Shown: positions 28,523 to 41,631, counted from the first letter of the stretch. The stretch: DNA of 64,000 bases from Dechloromonas hankyongensis (GCF_022012295.1 NZ_JAKLTN010000002.1:62001-126000), one strand, 5' to 3'. The notes: a model not told the origin generated them from the sequence alone. Program-made: numbers and translations.

Positions 28523-29521
28523 ATGTACTACGTCGTTACCGGCGCAGCCGGCTTTATCGGCTCCAATATCGTCAAGGCCCTGAACGAGCGCGGCATCACC
28601 AATATCATCGCGGTCGACAACCTCACCAAGGCCGACAAGTTCAAGAACCTGATCGACTGCGAAATCGCCGATTATCTCGACAAGCACGATTTCATCGAGC
28701 GCATCCAGGCCGGCCATTACGACGGCGAAATCGAGGCCATCCTGCATGAAGGCGCCTGCTCCGACACCATGGAGACCGACGGTCGCTACATGATGGAGAA
28801 TAACTACCGCTATTCGCTGATCCTGCTCGACTGGTGCCAAGACCAGGACGTGCAGTTCCTGTACGCCTCGTCGGCCGCCACCTACGGCGCCAGCAACGTG
28901 TTCAAGGAGGAGCGCCAGTACGAAGGTCCGCTCAACGTCTACGGCTATTCCAAGTTCCTGTTCGACCAGATCGTCCGTCAGCGCCTGGAAAAGAACCCGT
29001 CGTCGCAGATCGTCGGCTTCCGCTACTTCAACGTCTATGGTCCGCGTGAGACGCACAAGGGGCGCATGGCTTCGGTCGCCTTCCACAACTACAACCAGTT
29101 CAAGGCCGAAGGCAAGGTCAAGCTGTTCGAAGGCTCGCACGGCTACGAGAACGGTGGCCAGATGCGCGATTTCGTCTTCGTCGGCGATGTTGCCAAGGTC
29201 AATCTGTTCTTCCTCGATCACCCTGAGAAGTCCGGTATTTTCAACCTCGGCTCCGGTCGGGCGCAGAGCTTCAACGACGTCGCCGTCGCTGCCGCCAATG
29301 GCTGCCGTAAGGCCAAGGGCGAGCCCCCGTTGTCGCTGGCGGAACTGCGGGCACAGGGTTTGCTCGAATACATTGCTTTCCCTGAAGCGCTGAAGGGCAA
29401 GTACCAGGCCTTCACGCAGGGTGATCTGACCAAACTGCGCGAAGCCGGCTACGAAGCCCCGATGGCCACGGTGGAGGAAGGCGTCTCACAATATATCGAG
29501 TGGCTGCATCGCAATGTATAA
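28523..29521 (+). CDS. hldD: ADP-L-glycero-D-manno-heptose 6-epimerase
   Basis: HldD makes the final heptose donor for the LPS inner core. The 332-residue protein has the NADP-binding [11 protein letters not shown] (G7, G10, G13), [10 protein letters not shown], and the catalytic Y140xxxK144 in YGYSK. The ATG at 28523 has a strong AAGGAG seven bases upstream, although the frame is open into rfaE1. It overlaps the next gene, cysM, by eight bases. Confidence 0.95.
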   Translation: MYYVVTGAAGFIGSNIVKALNERGITNIIAVDNLTKADKFKNLIDCEIADYLDKHDFIERIQAGHYDGEIEAILHEGACSDTMETDGRYMMENNYRYSLILLDWCQDQDVQFLYASSAATYGASNVFKEERQYEGPLNVYGYSKFLFDQIVRQRLEKNPSSQIVGFRYFNVYGPRETHKGRMASVAFHNYNQFKAEGKVKLFEGSHGYENGGQMRDFVFVGDVAKVNLFFLDHPEKSGIFNLGSGRAQSFNDVAVAAANGCRKAKGEPPLSLAELRAQGLLEYIAFPEALKGKYQAFTQGDLTKLREAGYEAPMATVEEGVSQYIEWLHRNV

Positions 29522-30413
29522 AACCCTGCAGGATTTTGTCGGAAACACGCCGTTGGTCCGTCTGGTGCGCATTCCCGGCTCCGACAACGAGCGGCGCGGC
29601 AACGTCATCCTGGCCAAGCTGGAAGGCAACAACCCGGCCGGTTCGGTGAAGGACCGGCCGGCTCTGTCGATGATCATGCGCGCCGAGGCACGCGGCGACA
29701 TCAAGCCGGGCGATACGCTAATCGAAGCGACCTCCGGCAATACCGGCATCGCACTGGCCATGGCGGCAGCGATGAAGGGCTACCGGATGATCCTGGTCAT
29801 GCCCGAGAACCAGAGCGTCGAACGCCGCCAGAGCATGCGCGCTTTTGGCGCCGAGTTGGTGCTGACGCCCAAGGATGGCGGCATGGAACTGTGCCGCGAC
29901 GTTGCCGAGAAAATGCGCAATGAAGGCCAGGGCATCATCCTCGACCAGTTCGGTAACCCGGACAATCCGCTGGCTCACTACGAAGGCACCGGCCCGGAAA
30001 TCTGGCGCGATACCGAAGGCAAGATCACCCATTTCGTTTCCAGCATGGGAACGACCGGCACCATCATGGGCACCAGCCGCTTCCTGAAGGAAAAGAATCC
30101 GGCCATCCAGATCGTCGGCTGCCAGCCGGAAGAAGGCAGCCAGATTCCCGGCATCCGCAAGTGGCCGGAAGCCTACCTGCCGAAGATTTACGACAAGACC
30201 AATGTCGACCGCATCGAATATGTCAGCCAGGCCGATGCCGAGGCGATGACCCGCCGTCTGGCCATGGATGAGGGGATCTTCGCCGGCATTTCCTCGGGCG
30301 GCGCGCTGGCCGTGGCGCTGCGCCTGTCGCAGCAGCTGGATAATGCGGTGATCGTGTCGATCATTTGCGACCGCGGCGACCGTTACCTGTCGACAGGTGT
30401 TTTCCCGGCATGA
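29514..30413 (+). CDS. cysM: Cysteine synthase B
   Basis: This 299-residue PLP enzyme makes cysteine (or S-sulfocysteine from thiosulfate) from O-acetylserine. The PLP lysine K46 lies in [12 protein letters not shown], the type seen in CysM rather than CysK, and [16 protein letters not shown] and [12 protein letters not shown] are also present. The start overlaps the end of hldD by eight bases and the stop overlaps the exonuclease gene, so the genes are likely co-transcribed although they have different roles. Confidence 0.94.
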   Translation: MYKTLQDFVGNTPLVRLVRIPGSDNERRGNVILAKLEGNNPAGSVKDRPALSMIMRAEARGDIKPGDTLIEATSGNTGIALAMAAAMKGYRMILVMPENQSVERRQSMRAFGAELVLTPKDGGMELCRDVAEKMRNEGQGIILDQFGNPDNPLAHYEGTGPEIWRDTEGKITHFVSSMGTTGTIMGTSRFLKEKNPAIQIVGCQPEEGSQIPGIRKWPEAYLPKIYDKTNVDRIEYVSQADAEAMTRRLAMDEGIFAGISSGGALAVALRLSQQLDNAVIVSIICDRGDRYLSTGVFPA

Positions 30414-31195
30414 AACCGGTTCTCGTCTTCGATATCGAGACCATTCCCGATGTGCCCGGCCTGCGCCGGCTCAACGACCTGCCAGGCGAACTGTCGGACG
30501 ATGAGGTTGCCGAACTCGCCTTTCAGCAACGCCGTGCCCGCACCGGCAACGATTTCCTGCAACTGCATCTGCAGCGGGTGGTAACAATCTCATGCGTGCT
30601 GCGCACCAGCGAAGGGCTGAAGGTCTGGTCTCTGTCCGAGCCCGACCTCAGCGAGGGCGCCATCATCCAGCGCTTCTTCGACGGCATCGAGAAATTCACG
30701 CCGCAGATCGTGTCGTGGAACGGCGGCGGCTTCGACCTGCCGGTGCTGCACTACCGCGGCATGCTGCACGGCGTGTCGGCGCCGCGCTACTGGGACATGG
30801 GCGACGGCGACTATGCCGATTCCCGTGACTTCAAGTGGAACAACTACATCAGCCGCTACCACACCCGTCACCTCGACCTGATGGACCTGCTGGCGCTGTA
30901 CAACGGCCGCGCCAATGCGCCGCTCGACGATCTGGCCAAGCTGTTCGGCTTTCCCGGCAAGCTCGGCATGGATGGCGGCAAGGTGTGGGAGGCCTGGCAG
31001 GCTGGACTGATTGCCGATATTCGCGACTATTGCGAAACCGATGTCATCAATACCTACCTGGTCTATAACCGCTTCCGGCGCCTGCGTGGCGAACTAACCG
31101 CCGAGGAGGAAGTGGCCGAAGGCGAGTTCGTCAAGGCACAACTGGCCAAGATCGGTGCGCCGCACTGGCAGGAGTTTCTCGCCGCCTGGGGCTGA
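30410..31195 (+). CDS. PolB-related 3'-5' exonuclease
   Basis: The 261-residue protein starts VLVFDIETIPDV, the Exo I motif (D8, E10) of DEDDy exonucleases. It continues with a middle motif SWNGGGFDLPVLHYR and a C-terminal DYCETDVINTYLVYNRF. It fits the family described as a predicted exonuclease related to the proofreading domain of DNA polymerase B, without a polymerase domain. The cellular role is not established. Its ATG overlaps the cysM stop. Confidence 0.88.
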   Translation: MKPVLVFDIETIPDVPGLRRLNDLPGELSDDEVAELAFQQRRARTGNDFLQLHLQRVVTISCVLRTSEGLKVWSLSEPDLSEGAIIQRFFDGIEKFTPQIVSWNGGGFDLPVLHYRGMLHGVSAPRYWDMGDGDYADSRDFKWNNYISRYHTRHLDLMDLLALYNGRANAPLDDLAKLFGFPGKLGMDGGKVWEAWQAGLIADIRDYCETDVINTYLVYNRFRRLRGELTAEEEVAEGEFVKAQLAKIGAPHWQEFLAAWG

Positions 31196-31220
31196 TGTCG
31201 GCCCGGGGCGGCGTTATAAT
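31192..31220 (+). promoter_or_regulatory. Sigma-70 type promoter of ppa
   Basis: A perfect TATAAT at 31215-31220 lies 38 bases before the ppa start. CTGATG at 31192 stands 17 bases upstream as a poor -35. It begins at the end of the exonuclease gene, which suggests that ppa starts its own transcript. Confidence 0.6.
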
Positions 31221-31257
31221 CGCAAGTTCTCAAAACCTGAACGCAGAGAGATAAAAC

Positions 31258-31794
31258 ATGGCACTTAACAACGTTCCTTCCGGCAAGTCCCTCCCCGACG
31301 ATTTCAACGTCATCATTGAAATCACCGCGCATTCCGATCCGATCAAGTACGAAGTGGACAAGGAATCCGGCGCCATCTTCGTCGACCGCTTCATGGGAAC
31401 GGCCATGCACTATCCGTGCAACTATGGCTACATCAACAACACCATCGCCGGTGATGGCGACCCGGTCGACGTGCTGGTCGTCGCCCCGTTTGGCCTGCCG
31501 CCGGGCGTCGTCGTCCGTTGCCGCGCCATCGGTATGCTGGCCATGGAAGACGAAGGCGGCCAGGATGCCAAGCTGCTGGCCGTGCCGGTGCCGAAGCTGA
31601 TCCAGACCTACAACGACGTCAAGACCTTTGAAGACGTTCCGCAGATCCTGCGCGACCAGATCAGCCACTTCTTCGAGCACTACAAGGATCTGGAAAAGGG
31701 CAAATGGGTCAAGGTGCTGGGCTGGCAAGGCATCGAAGCCGCCCACAAGGAAATCATGGAAGGCGTTGCCCGTTACGAGGCTCAGGCCAAGTAA
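31258..31794 (+). CDS. ppa: Inorganic pyrophosphatase
   Basis: The 178-residue family I soluble pyrophosphatase hydrolyses PPi to phosphate and so drives biosynthesis forward. It shows [15 protein letters not shown], the YGYINNT segment and the metal-binding signature DGDPVDVLV. The length matches bacterial hexameric enzymes. It has its own likely promoter with a TATAAT box and is followed by nadE after nine bases. Confidence 0.97.
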   Translation: MALNNVPSGKSLPDDFNVIIEITAHSDPIKYEVDKESGAIFVDRFMGTAMHYPCNYGYINNTIAGDGDPVDVLVVAPFGLPPGVVVRCRAIGMLAMEDEGGQDAKLLAVPVPKLIQTYNDVKTFEDVPQILRDQISHFFEHYKDLEKGKWVKVLGWQGIEAAHKEIMEGVARYEAQAK

Positions 31795-31803
31795 GCGTTG
31801 CCC

Positions 31804-33782
<1,979 letters not shown>

Positions 33783-33800
33783 CGGTCGGGGAAGAGGGCC

Positions 33801-34145
33801 ATGGAAGAGTACACCGCAGCTGAAATTGCCGCCTGGCGAGAGCAACTGATGGGCCTGCTCGGCAGCGACGCGCAACACTATCCAAAACGCATCGAGGCCA
33901 CCTTCCCGCGCATTCTCGGCAAAATCGTCAGTTTATGGGGCAAGCCCGACCTGGATGCCTATCTGGACGGACTGATGGTCTCCGACCGCCCCGGCCGCCA
34001 GGGTTTTCCTGGCGACGTGGCGATGGAGATTTTCCATCTGTCGACCATCCATGCCGGCCTGCACCTCTCCGATGAGGCTACTGGCACCGGCTGGGCCGGC
34101 ATCCAGGATCCTGAACTCTATCGCAAGGCGCTGAAGAAGGAATAA
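33801..34145 (+). CDS. Protein of unknown function with a shared helical domain
   Basis: This 114-residue, probably cytoplasmic protein was not assigned to a known family. No signal peptide, cysteine pair or membrane segment is seen. Residues about 31-92, with KIVSLW, DLDAYLDGL, GRQGFPGDVAMEIFHLS and DEA, match residues about 71-132 of the pseudo radical SAM protein at 54675-56165, where the corresponding parts are KIQALW, DLNTFIACL, GERAGFPFGVARELIFLS and QEA. It begins 18 bases after glnB behind AGAGGG and ends before a terminator, so it is probably the last gene of the nadE-glnB transcript. Confidence 0.75.
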   Translation: MEEYTAAEIAAWREQLMGLLGSDAQHYPKRIEATFPRILGKIVSLWGKPDLDAYLDGLMVSDRPGRQGFPGDVAMEIFHLSTIHAGLHLSDEATGTGWAGIQDPELYRKALKKE

Positions 34146-34172
34146 GGCTGGTTTTTGTCCAGCAGGCAAAGG

Positions 34173-34193
34173 GGCGGCTCAGGCCGCCTTTTT
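34173..34193 (+). terminator. Rho-independent terminator between convergent genes
   Basis: GGCGGC and GCCGCC pair perfectly around the loop TCAG, and TTTTT follows. It ends the plus-strand ppa-nadE-glnB transcript and touches the stop codon of the converging smr-type gene. Confidence 0.85.
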
Positions 34194-34945
34194 CATTTTT
34201 TGGTGGCGCGCAGCAGGACGATCAGCGCCCCTTCGCCACCATCGTGCGGCCTGGCCTGGCAGTAGGCCAGTATTTCCTGGCGCTGGGCCAACCAGCCCCG
34301 CACCAGTTGGCGAAGGACTGACAGCTTTTGCGGTGATCCGTGCCCCTTGCCGTGGATGACCCGCACGCAACGCTGGCCGTGGTGCAGGCACTCGGCCAGG
34401 AAGGTGGCCAGTTGCTGCCGCGCGTCGTCCCGGTTCAGACCATGCAGGTCCAGTTCGGCCTGGATGACCCAGCGGCCGCGCCGCAGGTCGCGCAGGACGC
34501 TGGCGGCCAATCCGTCGCGCAGGTAATGCGGCTCATCGCCACCTTCGAGGCGATCCTGCAAGCCGATCTGGCCGTGCAGACTCTCGTGCAGGGCGGCACG
34601 CTCGTCGTTGATGAATTGCAGCGGGCGGGGCGGCGGCGTCGGGCCACCGAGTTGGGCACGGTTGGTGGAGGGGATGGGCTGCACGCCGGCCATCGCGGCG
34701 TGGAAAGCCTGTTGCTCCGGATCGCTATGAACGGGGCGGCTATCGCCGGCAGCATGCCAGTGTGCCGGCAAGGCTGCATCGTCGCGGTTTTTGTGTGCTA
34801 CGGCCCCAGGAGTGGAAGCAGCCGGTTGAGGCGGCCTTGCGACTGCTGGCCGCGGCTTGGTGATCTCGACGCGGTTGACCGGCGGCAATGGCTGAACAGC
34901 GGCCACCGCCGCCCGGAAGGCGGCAAGGTCTTCCGCGTCGCTCAA
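34193..34945 (-). CDS. Smr domain protein
   Basis: The C-terminal part of this roughly 250-residue protein is an Smr (MutS2-related) domain, with AELDLHGLNRDDARQQL and the VRVIHGKGHGSP loop. Such domains act as nucleases or nucleic-acid binders, here without MutS. The N-terminal half is Pro- and Ala-rich and looks disordered; it contains a twice-occurring Phe-x-Ala-Ala-(Val/Met)-x-x-Val-Gln-Pro stretch. The TTG at 34945 was chosen because it directly follows the trxB stop; a longer reading from 35005 would overlap trxB by 55 bases. The start is therefore uncertain. Confidence 0.82.
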   Translation of the reverse strand: MSDAEDLAAFRAAVAAVQPLPPVNRVEITKPRPAVARPPQPAASTPGAVAHKNRDDAALPAHWHAAGDSRPVHSDPEQQAFHAAMAGVQPIPSTNRAQLGGPTPPPRPLQFINDERAALHESLHGQIGLQDRLEGGDEPHYLRDGLAASVLRDLRRGRWVIQAELDLHGLNRDDARQQLATFLAECLHHGQRCVRVIHGKGHGSPQKLSVLRQLVRGWLAQRQEILAYCQARPHDGGEGALIVLLRATKK

Positions 34946-34950
34946 GCCGG

Positions 34951-36042
<1,092 letters not shown>

Positions 36043-36705
36043 ATGGTCGCTACTCCCGTCGGTTTTAGTCTGGTGGTCCTGCGCAACGTGGCGTTGTTTT
36101 CAGGACTGGATGACCTCGAACTGGAAAAGCTCTCCAAGGTGTCCGGTCGAAAACGGGTCGAGCGGGGTGCATTCGTTGTCCGGGCGGGCGAAAGCACGGA
36201 TTCGCTCTATGTGCTGCTGGCCGGTCGGGCCAAAGTGACCAATACCGACGAAGACGGGCGGGAAATCATCCTGGCCTGGTTGGGGCCGGGCGAGTTCTTC
36301 GGCGAAATGGGCCTGATCGACGGTAGCCCGCGTTCGGCCAACGTCGTCGCCGCCGAGGCCTGCGAACTGCTGTTCCTGAGCAAGGACGCCTTCCAGCGTT
36401 GCCTGCAGGACAATTTCCAGGTTGCCCAGAAGTTGATGAAAACGCTGGTGCTGCGCCTGCGCGAGGCCGATCGGAAGATCGAAAGCCTGGCCTTGCTCGA
36501 TGTTTATGGCAGGGTTGCCCGCTTGTTGCTGGATATGTCGGAAGTCGTCGAAGGACGGCGTGTGGTGAAGAAAAAGATGTCGAAACAGGATATGGCGAAA
36601 ATGATAGGTGCGTCGCGCGAAATGGTCAGCAAGGTGATGCGCGATCTGGAATTGAGCGGTTATGTCCGCTACGAGGATGACCTGCTGATCATCCCGGGAG
36701 CTTGA
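36043..36705 (+). CDS. CRP/FNR-family transcription regulator (CRP-like)
   Basis: The 220-residue protein has an N-terminal cyclic-nucleotide-binding beta-roll, with [22 protein letters not shown] matching the cAMP-contact segment of E. coli CRP (Glu, Arg, Ser kept). A dimer helix and a C-terminal winged helix-turn-helix ([23 protein letters not shown]) follow. There are no N-terminal cysteines for an iron-sulfur cluster, so it is not FNR. The recognition helix has SRE...K where CRP has SRE...R. It may bind cAMP or another ligand. The ftsK ATG follows two bases after the stop. Confidence 0.88.
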   Translation: MVATPVGFSLVVLRNVALFSGLDDLELEKLSKVSGRKRVERGAFVVRAGESTDSLYVLLAGRAKVTNTDEDGREIILAWLGPGEFFGEMGLIDGSPRSANVVAAEACELLFLSKDAFQRCLQDNFQVAQKLMKTLVLRLREADRKIESLALLDVYGRVARLLLDMSEVVEGRRVVKKKMSKQDMAKMIGASREMVSKVMRDLELSGYVRYEDDLLIIPGA

Positions 36706-36707
36706 GC

Positions 36708-39014
36708 ATGGCCAGAATGGCGAGGGCAGCAACGGCGCCCAGTCCGCTTCCGGAGAAGATCGGTAATCTGCTGCAAGAGTCGCGCTGGTTGGGCGTTGGC
36801 GCGATTGCGTTGTTCCTGACTATGGCCTTGTGGGGCTTCAACAAGGCAGATCCGGGCTGGTCGCATGCGGTCGTTTCTTCGACCCTGCATAACCCGACCG
36901 GTCGGGCCGGCGCCTGGATCGCCGACCTGATGCTCTACCTGTTCGGGCTCTCCGCCTGGTGGTGGATCGTCCTGTTCGGCATGTTCGTGTGGTGGGGCGT
37001 GCGCAAATTCAATGCGCCGGAAGAGCACAAGCAGCATCCGCTGTTCATCGCCCTGATCGGCTTCACTTTCCTGCTGCTTGGCAGTTCGTCGCTCGAAGCC
37101 TTGCGTTTCTACTCCATGCACGCCCAGTTGCCGCTGGCGCCGGGGGGCATGCTCGGTGGCGAACTCGGGCGGCTGCTGGCCACCCAGTTGGGCTACACCG
37201 GTTCGACGCTGTGCCTGTTGGCGGCGATGGCCGCCGGCTGGAGCATCTTTTCCGGCATGTCCTGGCTGTGGGCTTTCGAGAAACTCGGTTTGCTGCTTGA
37301 AGCCTTCGTCGGCTTTTTCTACGGCCGTGTTGATACCTGGCGCGACCGCCAGATTGGCAAGGAAGTGGCGCAGCAGCGCGAAGTGGTGGTCGAGGAAGAA
37401 AAGCGCCGCGTCGAGCTGCACGAACCCATCATCATCGAAACGCCGGCACCGCCCGCCGTACCGGTGTCCAAGAAGGCCGAAGCCCGCGTCGAGCGCGAAA
37501 AGCAGGCCATGCTGTTCCCGGAAGCCATCGTCGGCGGCCAGTTGCCGCCGCTGCACCTGCTCGACCCGGCGCCGCCGGCCACCGAGACAGTCAGTGCCGA
37601 AACGCTGGAATACACCTCGCGCCTGATTGAGCGCAAGCTGGCCGACTTCGGCGTGCAGGTCAAGGTGCTGGCTGCCATGCCCGGTCCGGTCATCACCCGC
37701 TACGAAATCGAGCCGGCGGTTGGCGTCAAGGGCGCGCAGATCGTCAACCTGGCTCGGGACCTGGCGCGTGCGCTGGCCATGGTGTCGATCCGCGTCGTCG
37801 AAACGGTGCCCGGCAAGTCGTGCATGGCACTCGAACTGCCCAATCCCAAGCGGCAGACGGTCAAGCTGTCCGAGATCATCTCCAGCAAGCCGTACAACGA
37901 CATGCACAGCCCGCTCACCGTCTGCCTCGGCAAGGACATCGGCGGCCTGCCGGTGGTCGCCGACCTGGCCAAGACGCCGCACCTGCTGGTCGCCGGTACC
38001 ACCGGCTCCGGCAAGTCGGTGGGCGTCAATGCCATGATTCTGTCCATGCTCTACAAGTCCGAGCCGGACAACGTGCGCCTGATCATGGTCGACCCCAAGA
38101 TGCTCGAACTGTCGATCTACGAAGGCATCCCGCACCTGCTGGCGCCGGTCGTCACCGACATGAAGCAGGCGGCCAACGCGTTGCACTGGTGCGTCACCGA
38201 GATGGAAAAGCGCTACAAGCTGATGTCGGCCATGGGGGTGCGCAACATTGCCGGCCTCAACACCAAGATCAAGGACGCCGAAAAGCGCGGCGAGCATATC
38301 CCCAATCCGCTGACCCTGACCCCGGAAACGCCGGAGCCGCTGAAGACCATGCCCTTCATCGTCGTCATCATCGACGAGCTGGCCGACCTGATGATGGTCG
38401 TCGGCAAGAAGGTCGAGGAGCAGATCGCCCGTCTGGCGCAGAAAGCCCGCGCCGCCGGCATCCACCTCGTTCTCGCCACGCAGCGCCCGAGCGTCGACGT
38501 GATTACCGGTCTGATCAAGGCCAACATCCCGACGCGCTTGTCCTTCCAGGTGTCGAGCAAGATCGACTCGCGCACCATTCTCGACCAGATGGGCGCCGAA
38601 GCGCTGCTCGGCCAGGGCGACATGCTCTACCTCGCGCCCGGTACCGGCTACCCGACCCGTGTGCACGGTGCCTTCGTTTCCGACGATGAGGTGCATCGCG
38701 TCGTTGAGCACCTGAAGGCGACCGGCGCCCCGGAATACGTCGAGGACATCCTGACCGGCGCCGGTGGCGACGACGAGGAGGGTGGCGAAGGCGGCGAGGG
38801 TGGCGGCGATGCCGAGAGCGACCCACTCTACGACCAGGCTGTCGATATCGTGCTGAAGAACCAGCGCGCCTCGATTTCGCTGGTTCAGCGCCACCTGCGC
38901 ATCGGCTACAACCGCTCGGCGCGGCTCATCGAAGCCATGGAAAAGGCCGGCCTGGTCTCGGCCATGGACGGCCGTGGCGGGCGCGAAGTGCTGATGAAGA
39001 AGCCCGCCGAATAG
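36708..39014 (+). CDS. ftsK: DNA translocase FtsK
   Basis: FtsK anchors at the septum and pumps DNA to resolve chromosome dimers. The 768-residue protein has four N-terminal membrane segments (about residues 27-200), a short linker, and the RecA-like motor with Walker [13 protein letters not shown] near residue 430 and Walker [13 protein letters not shown]. The C-terminal gamma winged helix ([22 protein letters not shown]) reads KOPS sites. A glycine/glutamate-rich stretch separates motor and gamma domain. The ATG at 36708 has GGGAG eight bases upstream. Confidence 0.96.
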   Translation: MARMARAATAPSPLPEKIGNLLQESRWLGVGAIALFLTMALWGFNKADPGWSHAVVSSTLHNPTGRAGAWIADLMLYLFGLSAWWWIVLFGMFVWWGVRKFNAPEEHKQHPLFIALIGFTFLLLGSSSLEALRFYSMHAQLPLAPGGMLGGELGRLLATQLGYTGSTLCLLAAMAAGWSIFSGMSWLWAFEKLGLLLEAFVGFFYGRVDTWRDRQIGKEVAQQREVVVEEEKRRVELHEPIIIETPAPPAVPVSKKAEARVEREKQAMLFPEAIVGGQLPPLHLLDPAPPATETVSAETLEYTSRLIERKLADFGVQVKVLAAMPGPVITRYEIEPAVGVKGAQIVNLARDLARALAMVSIRVVETVPGKSCMALELPNPKRQTVKLSEIISSKPYNDMHSPLTVCLGKDIGGLPVVADLAKTPHLLVAGTTGSGKSVGVNAMILSMLYKSEPDNVRLIMVDPKMLELSIYEGIPHLLAPVVTDMKQAANALHWCVTEMEKRYKLMSAMGVRNIAGLNTKIKDAEKRGEHIPNPLTLTPETPEPLKTMPFIVVIIDELADLMMVVGKKVEEQIARLAQKARAAGIHLVLATQRPSVDVITGLIKANIPTRLSFQVSSKIDSRTILDQMGAEALLGQGDMLYLAPGTGYPTRVHGAFVSDDEVHRVVEHLKATGAPEYVEDILTGAGGDDEEGGEGGEGGGDAESDPLYDQAVDIVLKNQRASISLVQRHLRIGYNRSARLIEAMEKAGLVSAMDGRGGREVLMKKPAE

Positions 39015-39045
39015 GTGACTTGCAAACCGTTACACCCTGAAACAT

Positions 39046-39064
39046 CGCGCCGGAAAACGGCGCG
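39046..39064 (+). other. Hairpin before lolA
   Basis: CGCGCCG and CGGCGCG pair perfectly around the loop GAAAA between ftsK and lolA, 14 bases before the lolA start. There is no T-run, so it is not a plain intrinsic terminator. Confidence 0.5.
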
Positions 39065-39077
39065 GTAAGCTACGCGC

Positions 39078-39698
39078 ATGAATCTCACCCAAAGAATCCT
39101 GTCGGTCGCCGCTGTTGCCTTGTTCCCTGTCCTGTCCCATGCCGGCGCGGTCGATCAGTTGCACGACTTCCTCAAAAACACCAAGACGCTGAAGGCCGAA
39201 TTCGCCCAGGCCGTCATCGCCAAGAGCGGGCGCAAGCCGCAGCAATCCTCCGGTGTCGTCGCCATCTCGCGCCCGGGCAAGCTGCGCTGGGAAATCCAGA
39301 AGCCCTATCCGCAACTGGTGGTCGGCGACGGCGAAAAAATCTGGATTCATGACCCGGAACTGCAGCAGGTCACCGTGCGCAAAGCCGGGCAGGCCATCGG
39401 CGGTTCGCCGGCGGCGCTGCTTTCCGGCAGCAACGAACTGGAAAAGAACTTCACCCTCAAGGACGTTGGCGAGGCCGAAGGCTTGAACTGGGTCGAGGCG
39501 ACGCCCAAAGTCAGCGATAGCGGTTTCGAGCGGGTCCGCCTCGGCTTTTCCGGTGGTGACCTGAAGGCGATGGAACTGCTCGACAGCTTCGGCCAGACCA
39601 CGCTGATCCGTTTTTCGAAGATGGAGCGTAATCCGTCGCTGCCGGCGACCACCTTCAAGTTCACGCCGCCGGCCGGTGCCGACGTGGTGGGCGAGTGA
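39078..39698 (+). CDS. lolA: Outer-membrane lipoprotein carrier protein
   Basis: LolA ferries lipoproteins through the periplasm from LolCDE to LolB. The 206-residue precursor has a signal peptide with a likely cut after LSHAG-type residues near 22-23, and the family pattern LHDFLKNTKTLKAEFAQ, RPGKLRWEIQKPYPQLVVGDG and KIWIHDPELQQVTVRK. Following ftsK is its usual place. It converges on the hydrolase gene with only 12 bases between the stops. Confidence 0.93.
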   Translation: MNLTQRILSVAAVALFPVLSHAGAVDQLHDFLKNTKTLKAEFAQAVIAKSGRKPQQSSGVVAISRPGKLRWEIQKPYPQLVVGDGEKIWIHDPELQQVTVRKAGQAIGGSPAALLSGSNELEKNFTLKDVGEAEGLNWVEATPKVSDSGFERVRLGFSGGDLKAMELLDSFGQTTLIRFSKMERNPSLPATTFKFTPPAGADVVGE

Positions 39699-39710
39699 AG
39701 GGCTGACGCC

Positions 39711-40610
39711 TTATTGGCGGAGTGCGGAAACGCCTTCGCGGGGCGGCGGGAGCTGGAATCCGACATCCCGGAGAAAGGCTTCGAATGCCGGCTTCCATGA
39801 ATCGGGATTGCCCGTAAAGATGCCGTGGCCGTTGTCCTTGTACGGCGGCAGTTGTACGAACTGCCCCTTCCCGCCGGCATCGACAAAGCCCTTGAACCAC
39901 TTTCTGGGCAGTTCGGCACCCCAATAGCGATCGTTTTCGCTGTAAAGCCACAGCGTAGGGACCTTGGCGGCGGCACCATAGTCGCTGTACAAGGTTGCGA
40001 GACGGTGAGCGCTGCACGGGTTTTCCGGATGCTCGCTAGGATTGCCGCCGTCACCACCCGCGAAGTTCACAGCACCGATGAGCCCGGGCACGTCCAGTGT
40101 GGCAAGCGTGATCGAGGTCATGCCGCCGAACGACTGCCCGACCGCGATGCCGCGCGACAGATCGACATGAGGCAGGCCGGTGGCTGCTTCCAGGACGGCG
40201 ATCGTCTGCTCGGCGGCCGCGGCGTAGACCGGAGCAAAATTTCGACTGTTGCAGCGGCCGGAATATTCGACGTCCAGCCCGCCGGACTCGCCGTAGCCGA
40301 CGCGGGTGGGCACCAGCACCGCGAAACCGAGCCAGACGAAATACGCCGAGTTCTCGGCAAACCGTTGCCGCTTCATCTTGAAGAAATCCGTCTCGCTGGC
40401 CGGCCGACCATGATTCAACACCAGGTACGGCGCCTTTTCCCGCTGATCGTCCCGGAAGAGGGTGACCTTGATGGTCTGGTTGGCTTCCTGTCCGTAGATG
40501 GTTTTGACCCTGACCGGCACGTCGATAACTTCCTCCACCACGGCCGCATAGGACAGGGCGGATGCGCAAAGGCAGGCGAAACCCGCGACAGAGTAAGGGA
40601 GGCGGTTCAT
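39711..40610 (-). CDS. Secreted alpha/beta hydrolase (dienelactone hydrolase-like)
   Basis: The 299-residue protein starts with a signal peptide (RLPYSVAGFACLCASALSYAA). It has an alpha/beta hydrolase core: LVLNHGRPAS, VPTRVGYGESGG, the nucleophile elbow GIAVGQSFGGMTS, and a C-terminal KDNGHGIF with the likely catalytic histidine. The substrate is unknown; periplasmic ester or peptide hydrolysis is plausible. The ATG at 40610 has AAGGAA upstream. The promoter region holds a perfect inverted repeat at 40641-40669. Confidence 0.82.
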   Translation of the reverse strand: MNRLPYSVAGFACLCASALSYAAVVEEVIDVPVRVKTIYGQEANQTIKVTLFRDDQREKAPYLVLNHGRPASETDFFKMKRQRFAENSAYFVWLGFAVLVPTRVGYGESGGLDVEYSGRCNSRNFAPVYAAAAEQTIAVLEAATGLPHVDLSRGIAVGQSFGGMTSITLATLDVPGLIGAVNFAGGDGGNPSEHPENPCSAHRLATLYSDYGAAAKVPTLWLYSENDRYWGAELPRKWFKGFVDAGGKGQFVQLPPYKDNGHGIFTGNPDSWKPAFEAFLRDVGFQLPPPREGVSALRQ

Positions 40611-40640
40611 GCGTTCCTTGAAAACGAATTTACGGCACCA

Positions 40641-40669
40641 CAAATACGAGATTCATGCCAACGTATTTG
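40641..40669. promoter_or_regulatory. Inverted repeat upstream of the hydrolase gene
   Basis: CAAATACG (40641-40648) and CGTATTTG (40662-40669) are perfect inverted arms with centres 21 bases apart, about two helix turns. It lies 31-59 bases before the start of the hydrolase gene on the minus strand, a position suited to an operator. Confidence 0.45.
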
Positions 40670-40743
40670 CGGTTGAATTGGCCGGAAGTGTATTCGAAAT
40701 CGCCGTCGTGAAACCCAGGTGAACGGAAACAAGTACCAAGGGG

Positions 40744-41631
40744 CTACCTCGGCCCCGTGGCGGCCTCTGCCGGAAGTTGCTGGCTTCTGATGAAAACGTA
40801 GAAGCTTACATCGGCGAACCAGCGGCTGACGCGTCGCAGACCCAGAGCATAGAAACACCGGTGCAAGAAATCGCTGAGGCGGATCGAAAAGTTTTCGGAA
40901 AACAGCTTGTGGCCGGCAATGGCTACCGGCCCATAGCCCAAGCCGTCGAAATCAACAAGGGTATAGCCGCGCTCCGTTACGCCCTTGATCAGGCGGGCTG
41001 GCGCCTCGTAGATTTCGATGCGAAAGCCATCGTCTCCTACCGGAAGTCCGCTGGCCGGGCGGGAGGGCTGGATGGCCTGGGCGATGCGTTTCGCCACTGC
41101 ACGCAGCGGCCGAAAAGGATGCTTGGTCAGTTGCAGCAGATCGAATATCTGATGGGTGTTCCGGTTGCGCACGCTGAGGATCAGCGTGCCGCCCGGCTTG
41201 AGCACCCGTCCGATTTCCTGCAAGGCGCGAGTCACTTCGTCGAAATATCCGAACATGCCGAGGCAGACCACCAGATCGAACTCGCCATCGGCGAATGGCA
41301 AGTCCAGGCAATTGGCTTGGCAATGCCGGCGCGCCGCCTCCGGAAAGCGCTTGAGCCGCTCGCGCGACAATTTGACCATGTCCGGCGAGGCATCGGCGGC
41401 GGTCACGCGATAGCCGAATTCCAGCAGTTTTTCACTGAGTACCCCGGCGCCGCAGCCGAGGTCGAGTAGGGCTGCGTCAGTATCGAAGTGGGAGCGGATG
41501 TAGGCCGCCGCATGATCCCGCCGCAAGCACATGTGGTGCTCGAAAAGCGTTGCCGGATGGCTATAGAGCTCGTTCCAGTAATTCGCTTTCTGCGAGAAAG
41601 TGAATAGTCCGTCGCCGGTTCGGTCGCTCAT
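40744..41631 (-). CDS. Class I SAM-dependent methyltransferase
   Basis: The 295-residue protein has the SAM motif ALLDLGCGAGVLSEKLLEFG, then AADASPDMVKLSRERL, DLVVCLGMFGYFDE and VLKPGGTLILSVRN. The C-terminal 100 residues contain hydrophobic stretches and resemble UbiG/UbiE-type or polysaccharide-modifying methyltransferases, without a sure target. The ATG at 41631 has GGAGGAG nine bases before it. It precedes the hydrolase gene on the same strand, with a gap of 133 bases. Confidence 0.82.
   Translation of the reverse strand: MSDRTGDGLFTFSQKANYWNELYSHPATLFEHHMCLRRDHAAAYIRSHFDTDAALLDLGCGAGVLSEKLLEFGYRVTAADASPDMVKLSRERLKRFPEAARRHCQANCLDLPFADGEFDLVVCLGMFGYFDEVTRALQEIGRVLKPGGTLILSVRNRNTHQIFDLLQLTKHPFRPLRAVAKRIAQAIQPSRPASGLPVGDDGFRIEIYEAPARLIKGVTERGYTLVDFDGLGYGPVAIAGHKLFSENFSIRLSDFLHRCFYALGLRRVSRWFADVSFYVFIRSQQLPAEAATGPR

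Noticed and set aside
26236-28524. Very long open frames opposite to ugd/rfaE1, rpsA, ftsK, gyrA and the nosR-like gene
   Set aside because: They mirror high-GC codon use of well-identified genes on the other strand and show no family motifs of their own.
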